The position numbers were made by a program, and so were the translations under genes. Positions 10,923 through 20,760 of a DNA stretch of 24,492 nt are shown here, piece after piece (the stretch's first letter is position 1; each line of letters opens with the position of its first letter). Location of the stretch: positions 126,985-151,476 of the forward strand of contig AZLU01000092.1 of assembly GCA_002224055.1 (NCBI GenBank). The letters are read 5' to 3'. The notes below the pieces were generated by a model that made no database searches, was not told the origin of the DNA, and saw only the letters and a list, made by a program, of their open reading frames with translations. This DNA is from Pezizomycotina sp. ARF18 (lineage: Eukaryota; Ascomycota).

Positions 10923-12904
10923 TCAAATTTCGTTGTGCGTGGTCTTCTTTGGAAGGTGGTTGTGTAGTTTTCGCACGCCAAGCTTGGCAGTTTTCTTAAC
11001 GGCAGCTTGACCAGCCGTGTCCACAGATCCAGCAACGGCATCGTCGTCAACCACACAGCACTCCACGCTCGTAGAAATCCAGCGGTCATTAACAGCCTCC
11101 TGGATGGTAATTCGTCTCGTAGGATCCGGATGGGCCATCTTGTAAAGCAGACGCTTTAGGGACGGCTTCAAATCCGCAAAAATTCTGGCACTGGGAGTCG
11201 AAGTGTCCGTGACTGCGCCTTCTGGGTGCTTGGCGAGCCATTTGTCCCAGGAGTCGCTGTACATCTTGTACATTCTATCCAGCGGGCCGGCTTCTTGCCA
11301 TGGGAAACCACCGTAGTGAAGGGTAACGTAAACAATCGCACAAGACCAAACATCGAGTTTTCGTGGGTCATAAGCCTCTGTAAAAGAAAGTTAGTAATTG
11401 GTGAAACAAAAGCTAAGTGTTTGGAAAGATTAAGAAAACAAATTCACTAACCTCTCTGCGCCACAACCTCGGGAGACAGATAAGGCTTGCTCCCGCTAAT
11501 TCCCGGTTGGCTGTACCTGACCTTGTCCATCTCGATGCCAGCTTGAAGTCCAGTAAATCCCGGATGCTTGCCGGAAAATACTTCCGAGATACCGAAATCG
11601 GTGATCTTGAGGTGACCGTCGTACGAAATCAGAAGATTTTCGGGTTTGATATCACGGTGGGCAATACCGTGATCATGGAGATAAGCAACTCCGCGGAGGA
11701 GCTGTTTGAAACAGCAGAGCTTTTCTTCGGGACCATGAAATTCTTCTTGATGAGGGAAAATAGATCTCCACCGCAGCAGTACTCCATGACGTGACACCAC
11801 CTGTTTGAAGAGCTCTTGCAAAGGTCTTCGGTCTCAACAATGTTCGGGTGGTGAAGACTGCGCGAGATACAATATTCCGAGTTGAGCTTCTGATTGTACT
11901 CGGTTTCCGACTCCTGCGCGGATTTCTTGCGGAATTCCTTGACTGCAAAAAGCCGGCCGGGATCACCATTTACCCTCATCATTAGTTTGACGACAGCAGT
12001 CGCTCCTTCTCCGATGTGTTTCGATTTCAGCGGAACGTGACTCTTGCTGCAATATTTCGAGCTGAGGCTGATCACAGGAACCTCAAATCTAGGCACAGCA
12101 GTGCTCAAACGCCTGGCCTTCAATCCAACGCCTTCAGCAACCGGATGCGTGATAGCGTTCGGCGTCGTGATAGTCTCAAGACCAGTCATACTCGAAGAAC
12201 GACGCGAGCGGCCGAGGCGGCCAACACCAGAAGTCAGAATGGAAATCTTTGGGGGCGATGAACCTCCATTGCTCGACCCAGAAGAGGTCGCATAAAGGCT
12301 GTTCGTCGGAGATATCGATTTCGGCGGAGTGTTCGACGTCGACGCAGCTGGGCTATTGTTGGTCGAGAAAAAGCCTCGAGCAGGTTTGCTCTGCGACAGA
12401 GAGAGGGGGTTATTGTCGGTACTGTTGTTCCCGTGGATGTGAAGGTTGTTGAGCTTCACACTTAGAGTACTTTTGCCGCGGTGCAGCATGTCCTTAAAAG
12501 TGTGGGATCGTTTTAGAGTCCCTCCAGGAGACACAGACGGAGTTGCGTCTTTGCTGGCTAAAGGTTTTGAAGGGATTTCGACGGGGATTTCGATGGAGGA
12601 GTAGCAGCGGTGCTAACAATCGTGGGATTGGTGATAACGCCTTTCAAGGCGCTACCATGGTCTCAATCGGGAAAATCGGCTGATGTCCTTCAATCGACGT
12701 GGGCGTGATGGGTTCGTGAGTTTTCGCTAGCGGTCTCCTCATCTTCCTCCACCACGGTTGGGCATTCCCTTGCGCCATCGTCGGAAGATTTCCTCGGATG
12801 ATGACCTCCCAGAACTTATATCTTGGGTCGGCGTTTTATATTCGGGAACGTTGATTTGATCTCCGGTGAGGGATAGACGACGGTTCTGGTGGAACTAATG
12901 ACAT
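10923..12904 (-). CDS. hal4: HAL4/SAT4-like serine/threonine protein kinase, frameshifted
   Basis: Kinase of the fungal HAL/NPR group, whose yeast members (Sat4/Hal4, Hal5) stabilise the plasma-membrane K+ transporters Trk1/2 and support salt tolerance. Start chosen at 12904 ([12 protein letters not shown], context TCAAAATGTC). A Ser/Pro-rich disordered N-terminus ([24 protein letters not shown]) precedes the catalytic domain: glycine loop GEGATAVVK, lysine in [31 protein letters not shown], catalytic loop [10 protein letters not shown] (HRD coding near 11651-11659), DFG (11591-11599), [26 protein letters not shown], and [11 protein letters not shown] near the end. One clear intron at 11378-11451, GTTAGT donor and TACTAAC branch point, joins VVAQRE to AYDPRK. 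About 635 residues if repaired. Frame breaks: one inside the domain (11741-11751, between LFSLI and EEFHGPEEK), one at 12571-12574, one near 12655, and several between 12700 and 12870. All catalytic residues are retained, arguing against a decayed gene. Hal4 versus another HAL-group member is not settled. Confidence 0.9.
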
Positions 12905-13139
12905 TTTGATGGAGAAGTTGTGTATTCGAAATATTTTTGAGGAGGCGATTTATCTGGTTGGCAGGCGACTAAGTGTAAACTTGGAGCTACAAAAAAGTAA
13001 GTATTATCGCAAATATAACCATGGAATAATTAAATATCTCCTTCTCTTGCTCCTACTTTCTATTTTCATCGACGATTGCAATTGACTTATGAAATAAAGA
13101 TTTTCAGGTACACTCCACTGAGAGAAACATAAAACGAGC

Positions 13140-14400
13140 TGGTAAAATTAGCTCAAGCGGATTTCCAGTGATTGGGAAATGGCGGGCAAGAAAAAGAAAA
13201 GTCTTAAACAGATATACCCAAAGTAGGGAATATATGTGGGAAAAGAAAAGATGAGATTGAGCTCATACCGATTGAGATTGTGTTCAGCTTCAGTTAACCA
13301 CCAAAAAAAAAAAAAAAAAAGGGTAAGACAGTAGATCGTTGTATCCTTCCCAATTTCTTAATATCCGATAACGCAGTCCGTGCTCTCTCTTTTTCGTTCC
13401 TTGGATCAAAAAAAAAAAAAAAAAGAGCAGGTGAAGAGCAACCGAGGCGGATTGCGCGATAAAGTCGAAGATAGACTAGTTTAACGGGAGAGGGGCGGTT
13501 TAAACCCCAAAGTCCTTCAAAGAGCTAAATTTTGGTCGAATTGAAAGAAAAAAAAAACACCAAGATAATAAAATAAAGACCTTCGTGAACGGATCCAAAA
13601 TTTCTTTCCCGTAAAAGGATAAAGGAGGAAAGAGTTTGGCGGGGGCGGAAGTAGAAGTTGTGAGCGGGAAAATTGGATTATAAGCGTAGGAATTTGTCGA
13701 TAAGAAGGAAGAGTAGGATAGGATAGAAGGTTTTGAAGTATATGGATGTTTGGGAAGGGAAAAAAAGGACACGGGATATATTTATAACGGTAATATCAGC
13801 ATCTCAACAGCGAATCGACGGGTATTAATAGTTGTTTGGTTAATGTTCATTAAACAGAGGAGTAATGAAACTAATATAGAGCTTATCGAAGCAAAGGAAA
13901 AGTAAGTGTATGACGATGGAAGTTGAAAGTCGAAAAGCGGGAAGGGTAAAAGTGAGAAGCAAAAAAGAGTAGAAAGAATATAAAAAGTGACGGCCGAACG
14001 GAGTAGAACGAAGAGATCCTTGGCTCTGATTATATATTGCAAAACAGATGGGAGGAAGAAAAGAAAAGAAAAATAAAATAAAATAAAAAAGGTATCGGGA
14101 GGTAAAAAGGAATTTATAATTAAGGCAGAGATACAAGTATTAAGAAGCGTGCTTAAGAGAGAAAAAAAAAAAAAAAAAAAAAAAACTAGAGGAAGAGCGA
14201 AAGATGGTGTGTGAGATTTAAATATATATATATATATATATATAGAAAAATAGAATAAAATTAAATATATATATTTTGGGCAGCACTTTTGGTTACTTCC
14301 ACAATGACAGGCAGATGCGCGAGGGATACCTTCCCTAACAATAAGCGGGGAGAGGAACAAGAGGGGGAAACAATAAGGGAAAAGAAACCGCCAACTGCAA
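13140..14400 (-). promoter_or_regulatory. Pyrimidine-rich (minus-strand) region upstream of the HAL-like kinase
   Basis: Read in the direction of kinase transcription, this ~1.2 kb is dominated by C and T, with A runs on the plus strand at 13303-13320, 13409-13424 and 14162-14184. Long CT-rich tracts are typical of filamentous-fungal promoters and leaders, so a regulatory or 5' UTR role is plausible but inferred. The skew also explains the long Phe/Ser/Leu-rich open frames on the minus strand. Confidence 0.3.
14222..14244 (+). repeat. (AT)n dinucleotide repeat
   Basis: Uninterrupted alternation of A and T for 23 bp within the purine-rich region. Confidence 0.95.
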
Positions 14401-15207
14401 CTGGTTGTTATTTTATTTTATTTATTTTATTTTTTTTTTTTTGATTTATTTTTAAAAACAGAAACAGCGAACAAATACGGACAAGAGACCCCCCGTTTAC
14501 ACGCAAAACACTAGGAAGAACATGTATATATACTCCTGCAGCAGTAAGTAAAATCCCCAGCATAAATTATAATGTAAGGAAAGGGTCCCTACTAATTAAA
14601 TTTTGTATTATTTTTATTACTATTATACTATATTAAAAAAAGTGACCTTTCTTACCGTAAGTTTTGTCTCTGATTCTCTTCCCTCTTCCTCGGTCCCCTC
14701 TGCTACCCTGAATTTTTTTGAAATTTTTTTTTAGGCTCTTTTTTTTTTTTTTTTTTACTCTGCAACCAAATCGGTTAAGTGGTTAAAAAAATAAGGTAGA
14801 TTGGCCCCGAACGGATGGCCATTACCTACATTATACATGGAATAGGCACATTCGGTACATTAGCACAGCGCTGTATGTACAAACAGGTTACCTCGATTCG
14901 AGTCGATTCGATCCGCTCACGTATGCCGCACGACAGCAATTTTGTTTTAGAGGCATGGTTCGTGTAATTTGTGGGATTCTTTCTTTCTTTTTTACTTTTC
15001 CCTCTATAATATCTATATATATTTAAATTAATATAGCCCAATTCATCTGTATCAGAAAAGGGGCCAGCTCAACTTATCGCCGTTACCTGTTACAGCTCAT
15101 CGTATATTTATTCTCTCGCTCTTTTCTGAGCACCAGTTCATTGAAATTCATTAAATTCGATTCTTTCTTTCTTCTTTTTTTCTCAATATACAGTAGAATG
15201 TACCTGT

Positions 15208-15218
15208 CCCCCCCCCCC
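15208..15218 (+). repeat. C11 homopolymer followed by GGGCGC
   Basis: The longest C run in the window, sitting in AT-rich DNA; the junction reads CCCCGGGCGC. Confidence 0.85.
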
Positions 15219-15843
15219 GGGCGCTATTTCCCCTTATATCCTCGAATCAGAATCGGTTAAGTGTTATGGAGTATACTGCAAACCGAAGCCTTATATATTG
15301 GTCTCTGCATCCTTCAGACGATAAAAGATATCAAATCAATCAGCTACCGGCAAGTATGGAAATAATAAACAACTCCTAGGATTAGCTTACCTCAGAGCTT
15401 AGTTGGTGGAAGAAAAGATACAGCTAAATTTGGCTACACGTGAGGTTCACAAGAAGAATTTTGAATAAAAGAGTAAAGTACGAGAAAGAAGGAAAAAATC
15501 ATCAGTCAGTTATAACCAAATCCTTTACGGTATTTTTGAATGTTATGTGTATTTGTTGTCAGCTTGAGCATAAAACTCTCAAGTAATAAAAGAAGGGACC
15601 TTTTTTTATTTTATTTTACTTTCTCCTGATGCTTTGCTTTGACTATTGTAAGGAAAAACAACAACAGCAGACTCTGAAACTATCAATGCCTGCAACAAAC
15701 TAGGTCGAGCTAACGTTTGGAGAATGGATGAGCTACAGCAGTTACATGCATTATAGATCTATTAACTATTTACATATGTACCTCTCCATGCAAAGGGCCA
15801 TACAGTCCGCAGAGCCGACGTAAACGAAAAGTTTCTTCAAAGG

Positions 15844-15870
15844 AAAAAAAAAAAAAAAAAAAAAAAAAAA
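15844..15870 (+). repeat. Poly(A) run, 27 bp
   Basis: Longest A run of the window; paired with a T22 run 86 bp downstream (15957-15978) in the opposite sense. Confidence 0.95.
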
Positions 15871-15956
15871 GATGGAGATGGAGGGAAAGAAGCAAAGAAT
15901 AATAGCTACCAGAAGGAGCACGTACATCCCTCCTTGCTGCCTAATGCTTGGGGCCC

Positions 15957-15978
15957 TTTTTTTTTTTTTTTTTTTTTT
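15957..15978 (+). repeat. Poly(T) run, 22 bp
   Basis: Directly follows GGGGCCC and faces the A27 run at 15844-15870, so the two could pair as an inverted repeat around an 86-bp loop. Confidence 0.95.
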
Positions 15979-16981
15979 CGAGACTTTTCTTGTCGGGTTG
16001 TTGTTGCTATCACATCCATCGCTAACTGGGTCCACCACGTTACTTGATGTTCAGCGGATCCTTTTTAGCAAGAAAAATTACTTAATAAATTCTTGCAGCG
16101 GAAAGATAGAAAATATATAAAAAAAAGTGTAAACGAAACATTCCCTCGTAATTGGAGAAAGAACAGTCAAATTATTCTTGTTATAATGTTTCATTCCTGA
16201 TATTGCTCGCAATGAATACCGAGTCGAGGTCGAGTTCGTACGTGATATTCCTCAGCACGGTGCGTTCACTATACAGCACAGCAAAAAAGTTACGTGCCCT
16301 TCTTCCCCGGCTCCCGGTTACTGGTGATGGCCACGCCTTTAAGCACTACGCACTCCAGTTTTTGCTTTCTTTTCCAAGCTCGTGGCTCACTACCAATTGA
16401 GAGATCTTAAGTGCTACCGTTACTTACTACTTGCCGGTATACTTATGCTGTGACTATTTTTACAAAAGAGAGGTAAGACCTGCTGGAACCCACCCTTCCC
16501 CCAAAATATCCTCAAACTCATGGAAATTAATAACGCATCTCTTTTTGACATGAGGCATGCTTGGATAATGTATAAGGGTTTTGCAAATACTCTGCAAGTT
16601 ATAAAAGAATATATACTTTTTAATAAGTTATAAGAGTTCCGATAAGTAACCCCCTTGATAAGTGCGAGAAGATCGAAAACCAAATAAAATAAAATCTCAA
16701 ATCCGACTGAGCTGTCTACAAAACAGACAAGAACGAAACGACTCGAGGAAAAACGCCGTTTGACTTTCAGCGGGTTTCATGAACGTGAAGATTTTTTCGC
16801 TATGTGCGTTTTTTCTTCCTTTCGTCTCTCGTCTTCTTCGCCTTCTTTTCTTTTTCGGAATCTCCTAAGAATTATCACGAAATCGATTATTGTCAAGGGT
16901 TATAAGCGAGCGGGAGGTGCGTGACTGGTGACGCTATGGCGTATTTTTTTTTTTTTTCTACTGACAACTACAAAAACATAA

Positions 16982-16999
16982 AAATAAATAAATAAATAA
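16982..16999 (+). repeat. (AAAT)n tetranucleotide repeat
   Basis: Four and a half perfect AAAT units in the spacer. Confidence 0.9.
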
Positions 17000-18104
17000 G
17001 ACGCCCGCTATCCGTTGAAACACGTATCTGTAAACTCTGGCCAGTGAGTCTCTAATAGAGAGAGATCGAATAATTGCTTTAACCATATCGGTCTAGAGGC
17101 TGGAGGTGACGATGGTGGTGGTTGACAAAAGAGAAGAAAAAAAAAAAAAAAAACCTACTTAATTATTATCAAGAAAAGGAAGGAATGTAATACAGGGCAG
17201 ATACCTGTTCTTCCAATAGATTTCCTTACTCTTTGCAGGTAAATTGTAGGTTATTTCTACCTGGTTTAGCATGTGCCCTTTCGTCTCTTCCCCTTCCCTT
17301 TCTTTGAGGAAGGCGTCAATGGAACATCTCGTTAACCCTCAACTCGTCTGTGGATTGGGTGGGACCTCCGTTCAAAATTTGATGTCTCTCTCTTTTTCCA
17401 GCTTTTTACACTTAGTTCAAAAAGTCTATCACCCAAAATAAAACAATAAATTCCTGTTGGAGCAATCGGTATATCGGCACGCATTTCATTGGTCTGTTTC
17501 TCTTCCATCAAAACAGATTTTGTTCCTCTTTGACCATTGCCGGCAATGGCGCTACGTATTGTGCTGTTTTCTGCAGTTTCCTTTTCTTCAAAATCAAAAG
17601 CGGACTTTGTGCATTGATGGCGTACGAGCAGATGATTATTCGTTTTACACCAATTATTCGTCAGGGTCGTGAGACTTATTCCTCAGCGGTGCTTTTTTTT
17701 TTTTTTTTTGTGCACTTCGTTCGCGGCGAGGATATCCGCAAAGTCCTCCTGTCGTTGTCTTGTCTCCATCGGAATTCCAGGGTTAAGTGCTTCTTCCCCC
17801 TAGCCTAGCTTCTGGGAGGAAGAAATTAAATTGATCCGTCTACTAGATTTATCGTTATCTATAGAAAATCTCAAAACTCCGTCGTGCCGTTCTGAGACTG
17901 AGGCCTTTCAGACCTTCAAGCTAGCTAACTCGACCGACTAGGATTGCAGCCTAACAGTTTTTTTTTTTTTTGGTTCTTCAAACCGGGGCGAAGGATAGTG
18001 ATAATCTTGTCTGTTGGGAACTATTTTAGCCTCGAAACTCCTCCGAAGCTAGGATATCAAAAATTGAATATCGAAGGGCTCCCGGATTGAGAAAAGGAAT
18101 TGAA

Positions 18105-18368
18105 TTATTCCTCGATTCGATTCCAGATTGCTCTTCTTTTCTCCTTTTGAAGGATGAGGTGTATATAATCTGCTTCATCTTCACTGAGGGGGAGATAAAC
18201 CCGATGCAAATTAATACGGGGGATCCCCCTCTCTACGATAATTGAAGCAGGAGAAAGAAAACCTGTGAGCTTTGGTTCCTTGAGCTTAGCCAAGCTATCT
18301 TGAGAGCTTCCCCTCACAATTCTTTCTTTGATCAAGTCTTCCAAGAAATTTAGACCCAAACAATTCAC
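18105..18368 (-). CDS. Uncharacterised 87-residue open frame, doubtful
   Basis: I do not recognise this product. Unlike most open frames in the spacer it is not low-complexity: the composition is mixed and charged (EDLIKERIVRGSSQDSLAKL near the start, LPLSEDEADYIHLILQKEKR near the end), starting MNCLGL and ending NRIEE. No upstream intron with a clear branch point joins it to anything, and there is no neighbouring gene to give context. Given base-deletion errors elsewhere it could be a fragment of a longer frame, or chance. Confidence 0.12.
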   Translation of the reverse strand: MNCLGLNFLEDLIKERIVRGSSQDSLAKLKEPKLTGFLSPASIIVERGIPRINLHRVYLPLSEDEADYIHLILQKEKRRAIWNRIEE

Positions 18369-19455
18369 AATATCGCGAATATATCACAAGAATGTTTACT
18401 AACGAGCTCAACAAAACATCAGTCGGATTGCGAATATAAAAAGAAACTAGAAAACTGCGACAAAACGCGCGGGCGTGCTTTACTAAAGTTCGACTAGCTT
18501 CAAATTAGTAGACTTGTTTCGTTTCTACTTAATCCGAAAGAGAGTACGAGGTTTTTTCCTTTAATAAATTGAACAGCGATATCTCGAACTCCTCCCTTAA
18601 TTTTCCTCCTATCTCGCTTTTTACTCCCGTCGTTTGTATTTTTCTAATTCCTTTCCCTAAAACAACGCCTAATTCGAAAAGAAAAAGCAAATCTCCTAAT
18701 TTCTGTGCGTATTTCTCCTTCGGCCGAAAATCGTTAGTTTTCTATTCGCTTACTCCGTTGTTTATGGGGCTATTTCTCGCGAGCGTTTAAAATGGAAAGA
18801 TTTGAAAAAAGACGGAGAAATGCCGAGATTATTATTTAATATTATTATTACTATTATTTTTTTTCCGTTGGCTGGTAGATCTTGCTAATCAGGCTACATT
18901 ACCTGCCCGATTAGACCCTGTCCCAGTTTCTTGTCCCCTTTGTACCTACTTCCTATTTACAGGTGCATGCGTCTTTTAGAGGCCCCGCGTCTTCGGAGCT
19001 GTGCGAAAGAGCAAGGGGGGACTTCTTTCTTTTTTCTGTTATACATATGGTTTGTTCTGTGCATGGCTTGGGAGCCGGGACCGCACGCTTGGTGAACGCC
19101 GAATCGAACAGCCGCCTCATCGTTCTCTTAACTGCTGTTTTTTTGACAACGAGCCTACGGGGTGTCGCTGACCTCCGGACGAATTCGAAAGGAAGGCACC
19201 AAAAACATGCCTATGACGGAGTAAATCTTTTTTTTCCTTTTTTTTTTTTGCAGTGACCGGGGATATCTATCGCCTGGGGCTTTAAAAAAAAAAAAAAGAT
19301 TTGAGGATAGGTAAGGACGGGCAATTGAATAATAAAGAAAAAAAAGGGTACGAGACACAAATACGTACTCCCCAGTGCTGCCTTTGAACATACAAAAAAT
19401 ATGAAAAGAATGTTGAGTTGGCATCGTCCAAAGATAGTGCAGATAGGAAGGAAAA

Positions 19456-20511
19456 GTGGACTCGACTCCTTCAATAACCCCAGCCTTGGTGACGATAATG
19501 ATGACAAAAAAAAAAAAAAAAAAAAAAAAGAAAAGAAAAAGAAAAGGAAAAATAAATAGCTCCCTGATCAGAGTCCTTACCCAGGCAACTTCAAGCCCAG
19601 GCAACCTCAGCCCAGGCTCCAGTAGCCGGCCTATATATCCAGAATTGCGCTTAGTCAATCAAATCAGGTCTTTTCTTTCTTATTTTATTTTATTTCGAAG
19701 TCAAATGAAAGAAATCCCTGGCCGAGCTCGAGGGATACAATTGCGAAAAAGGGTATGTATTCATTCCAAAAAAAAAAAAAAGAAAGAAAGAAAAAAACGT
19801 GTAATTCGTACGTGGACGGCCCTACCAGCCCAGCATGGGTCTTTCGTGGTCGTCATGAATGTCATACTGTGCTTTCTGTACAACAGTAAAGGATATAATA
19901 TATTTTATTTATATATATGTACAGCTGAATTGAGGCTCGTCCGCGCCTCAGAAAAATTTTCAAAGCGGAATATTCACACTCATGCCAATGCTGTGCCAGC
20001 GCAAATCGGAATGTCTAAGATCCTATGGTCCCTTTGCTCAAGACCCTTTCAAAGAACAAAAAAAAAACAGGGGGGGAAAACAGAGCTTATCAAGCGCCGG
20101 GCCGGCGGGAATGTGTTTTTTCTAACAGCACCTAAAGGTCTAAAAAGAGCAGCGTGTCGGCCGTTGTCTGGCTTAACTACCATGGACATGGGGTGGTTTC
20201 TGCAAGCAGCAAGGCATTTCCCATCGGTTTCGCGCGCGGAAGACAATCGAACAAACCCGATAGGAGGATTCAAAATCAATAACGCAACGAATATCTACAG
20301 GGTCTTAACCCAGAGTAGATCTAGCTTTAAAGCTATTTACAATTTTATTGTTAAAGCTCTATGCTTGTGGTTCTTTTGTGTTTGCGTGCTTTATGTATCG
20401 CAATTAGCTATGAGCTTTGAGCTGGGGGGTAAATGGGCAGGTGACCTCTACTGTGTTTCGTTACCCTGCAAAAACAATAACTCGCAACGTCTATACTGTC
20501 CGTCTCTTTAA
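19456..20511 (+). CDS. Longest open frame of the window (351 codons), doubtful
   Basis: An uninterrupted frame whose first ~110 codons are largely made of poly(A)-encoded lysine runs (A24 at 19506-19529, another A run near 19769) and an imperfect 16-bp repeat. The remaining ~240 codons look more mixed, including RVLTQSRSSFKAIYNFIV and a hydrophobic stretch KALCLWFFCVCVLYV that could be one membrane segment. No known domain is recognised, and a second open frame of 167 codons overlaps it on the other strand. No convincing introns. Chance plus A-rich sequence is the default explanation, though a frame this long in about 40% GC DNA is unexpected. Confidence 0.15.
   Translation: MDSTPSITPALVTIMMTKKKKKKKKKRKRKGKINSSLIRVLTQATSSPGNLSPGSSSRPIYPELRLVNQIRSFLSYFILFRSQMKEIPGRARGIQLRKRVCIHSKKKKKKERKKRVIRTWTALPAQHGSFVVVMNVILCFLYNSKGYNIFYLYICTAELRLVRASEKFSKRNIHTHANAVPAQIGMSKILWSLCSRPFQRTKKKQGGKTELIKRRAGGNVFFLTAPKGLKRAACRPLSGLTTMDMGWFLQAARHFPSVSRAEDNRTNPIGGFKINNATNIYRVLTQSRSSFKAIYNFIVKALCLWFFCVCVLYVSQLAMSFELGGKWAGDLYCVSLPCKNNNSQRLYCPSL
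19580..19619 (+). repeat. Imperfect tandem repeat, 15-16 bp unit CCCAGGCAACYTCAAG, about 2.6 copies
   Basis: Units CCCAGGCAACTTCAAG, CCCAGGCAACCTCAG and a partial CCCAGGCTCC follow one another directly. Confidence 0.85.
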
Positions 20512-20745
20512 GCAGCAACAGAGTGAGTGTATAGGACTACCCAGTTAGCATTTCGGACCCTTTGCGTGGGGTTCTTTTCAAATGAGAGTCTACTCCGCAT
20601 TTTTCGAAAAGAAGAGTTACTGCCGTTGGTGGTACATGAATGGCAAGTATCCCATCTGTACCATTCTTCTCCTCTGCAAGAAGCTATTTCGATCACCGTT
20701 ACGTTTTCTTTCCACCGTGTAAATATACTTATAGATCTGGAAAAC

Positions 20746-20760
20746 TAGTAGTAGTAGTAG
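20746..20760 (+). repeat. (TAG)5 trinucleotide repeat
   Basis: Five perfect TAG units. Read in frame it is a row of stop codons, so no protein crosses it in that frame. Confidence 0.9.

Noticed and set aside
1-12904. Programmed ribosomal frameshifting as the reason for the broken frames
   Set aside because: The breaks share no common slippery motif, occur at many sites per gene, are not tied to stop codons as in Euplotes, and affect unrelated proteins.
13782-14360. 192-codon minus-strand open frame
   Set aside because: Consists mainly of Phe, Ile and Ser from T-rich DNA including a poly(T) and (TA)n run; looks like a by-product of strand skew.
14888-14914. tRNA-like or SINE B-box around CGATTCGAGTCGATTCGATCC
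   Set aside because: It is only a short direct repeat of CGATTCGA; no A box, acceptor stem or cloverleaf could be matched.
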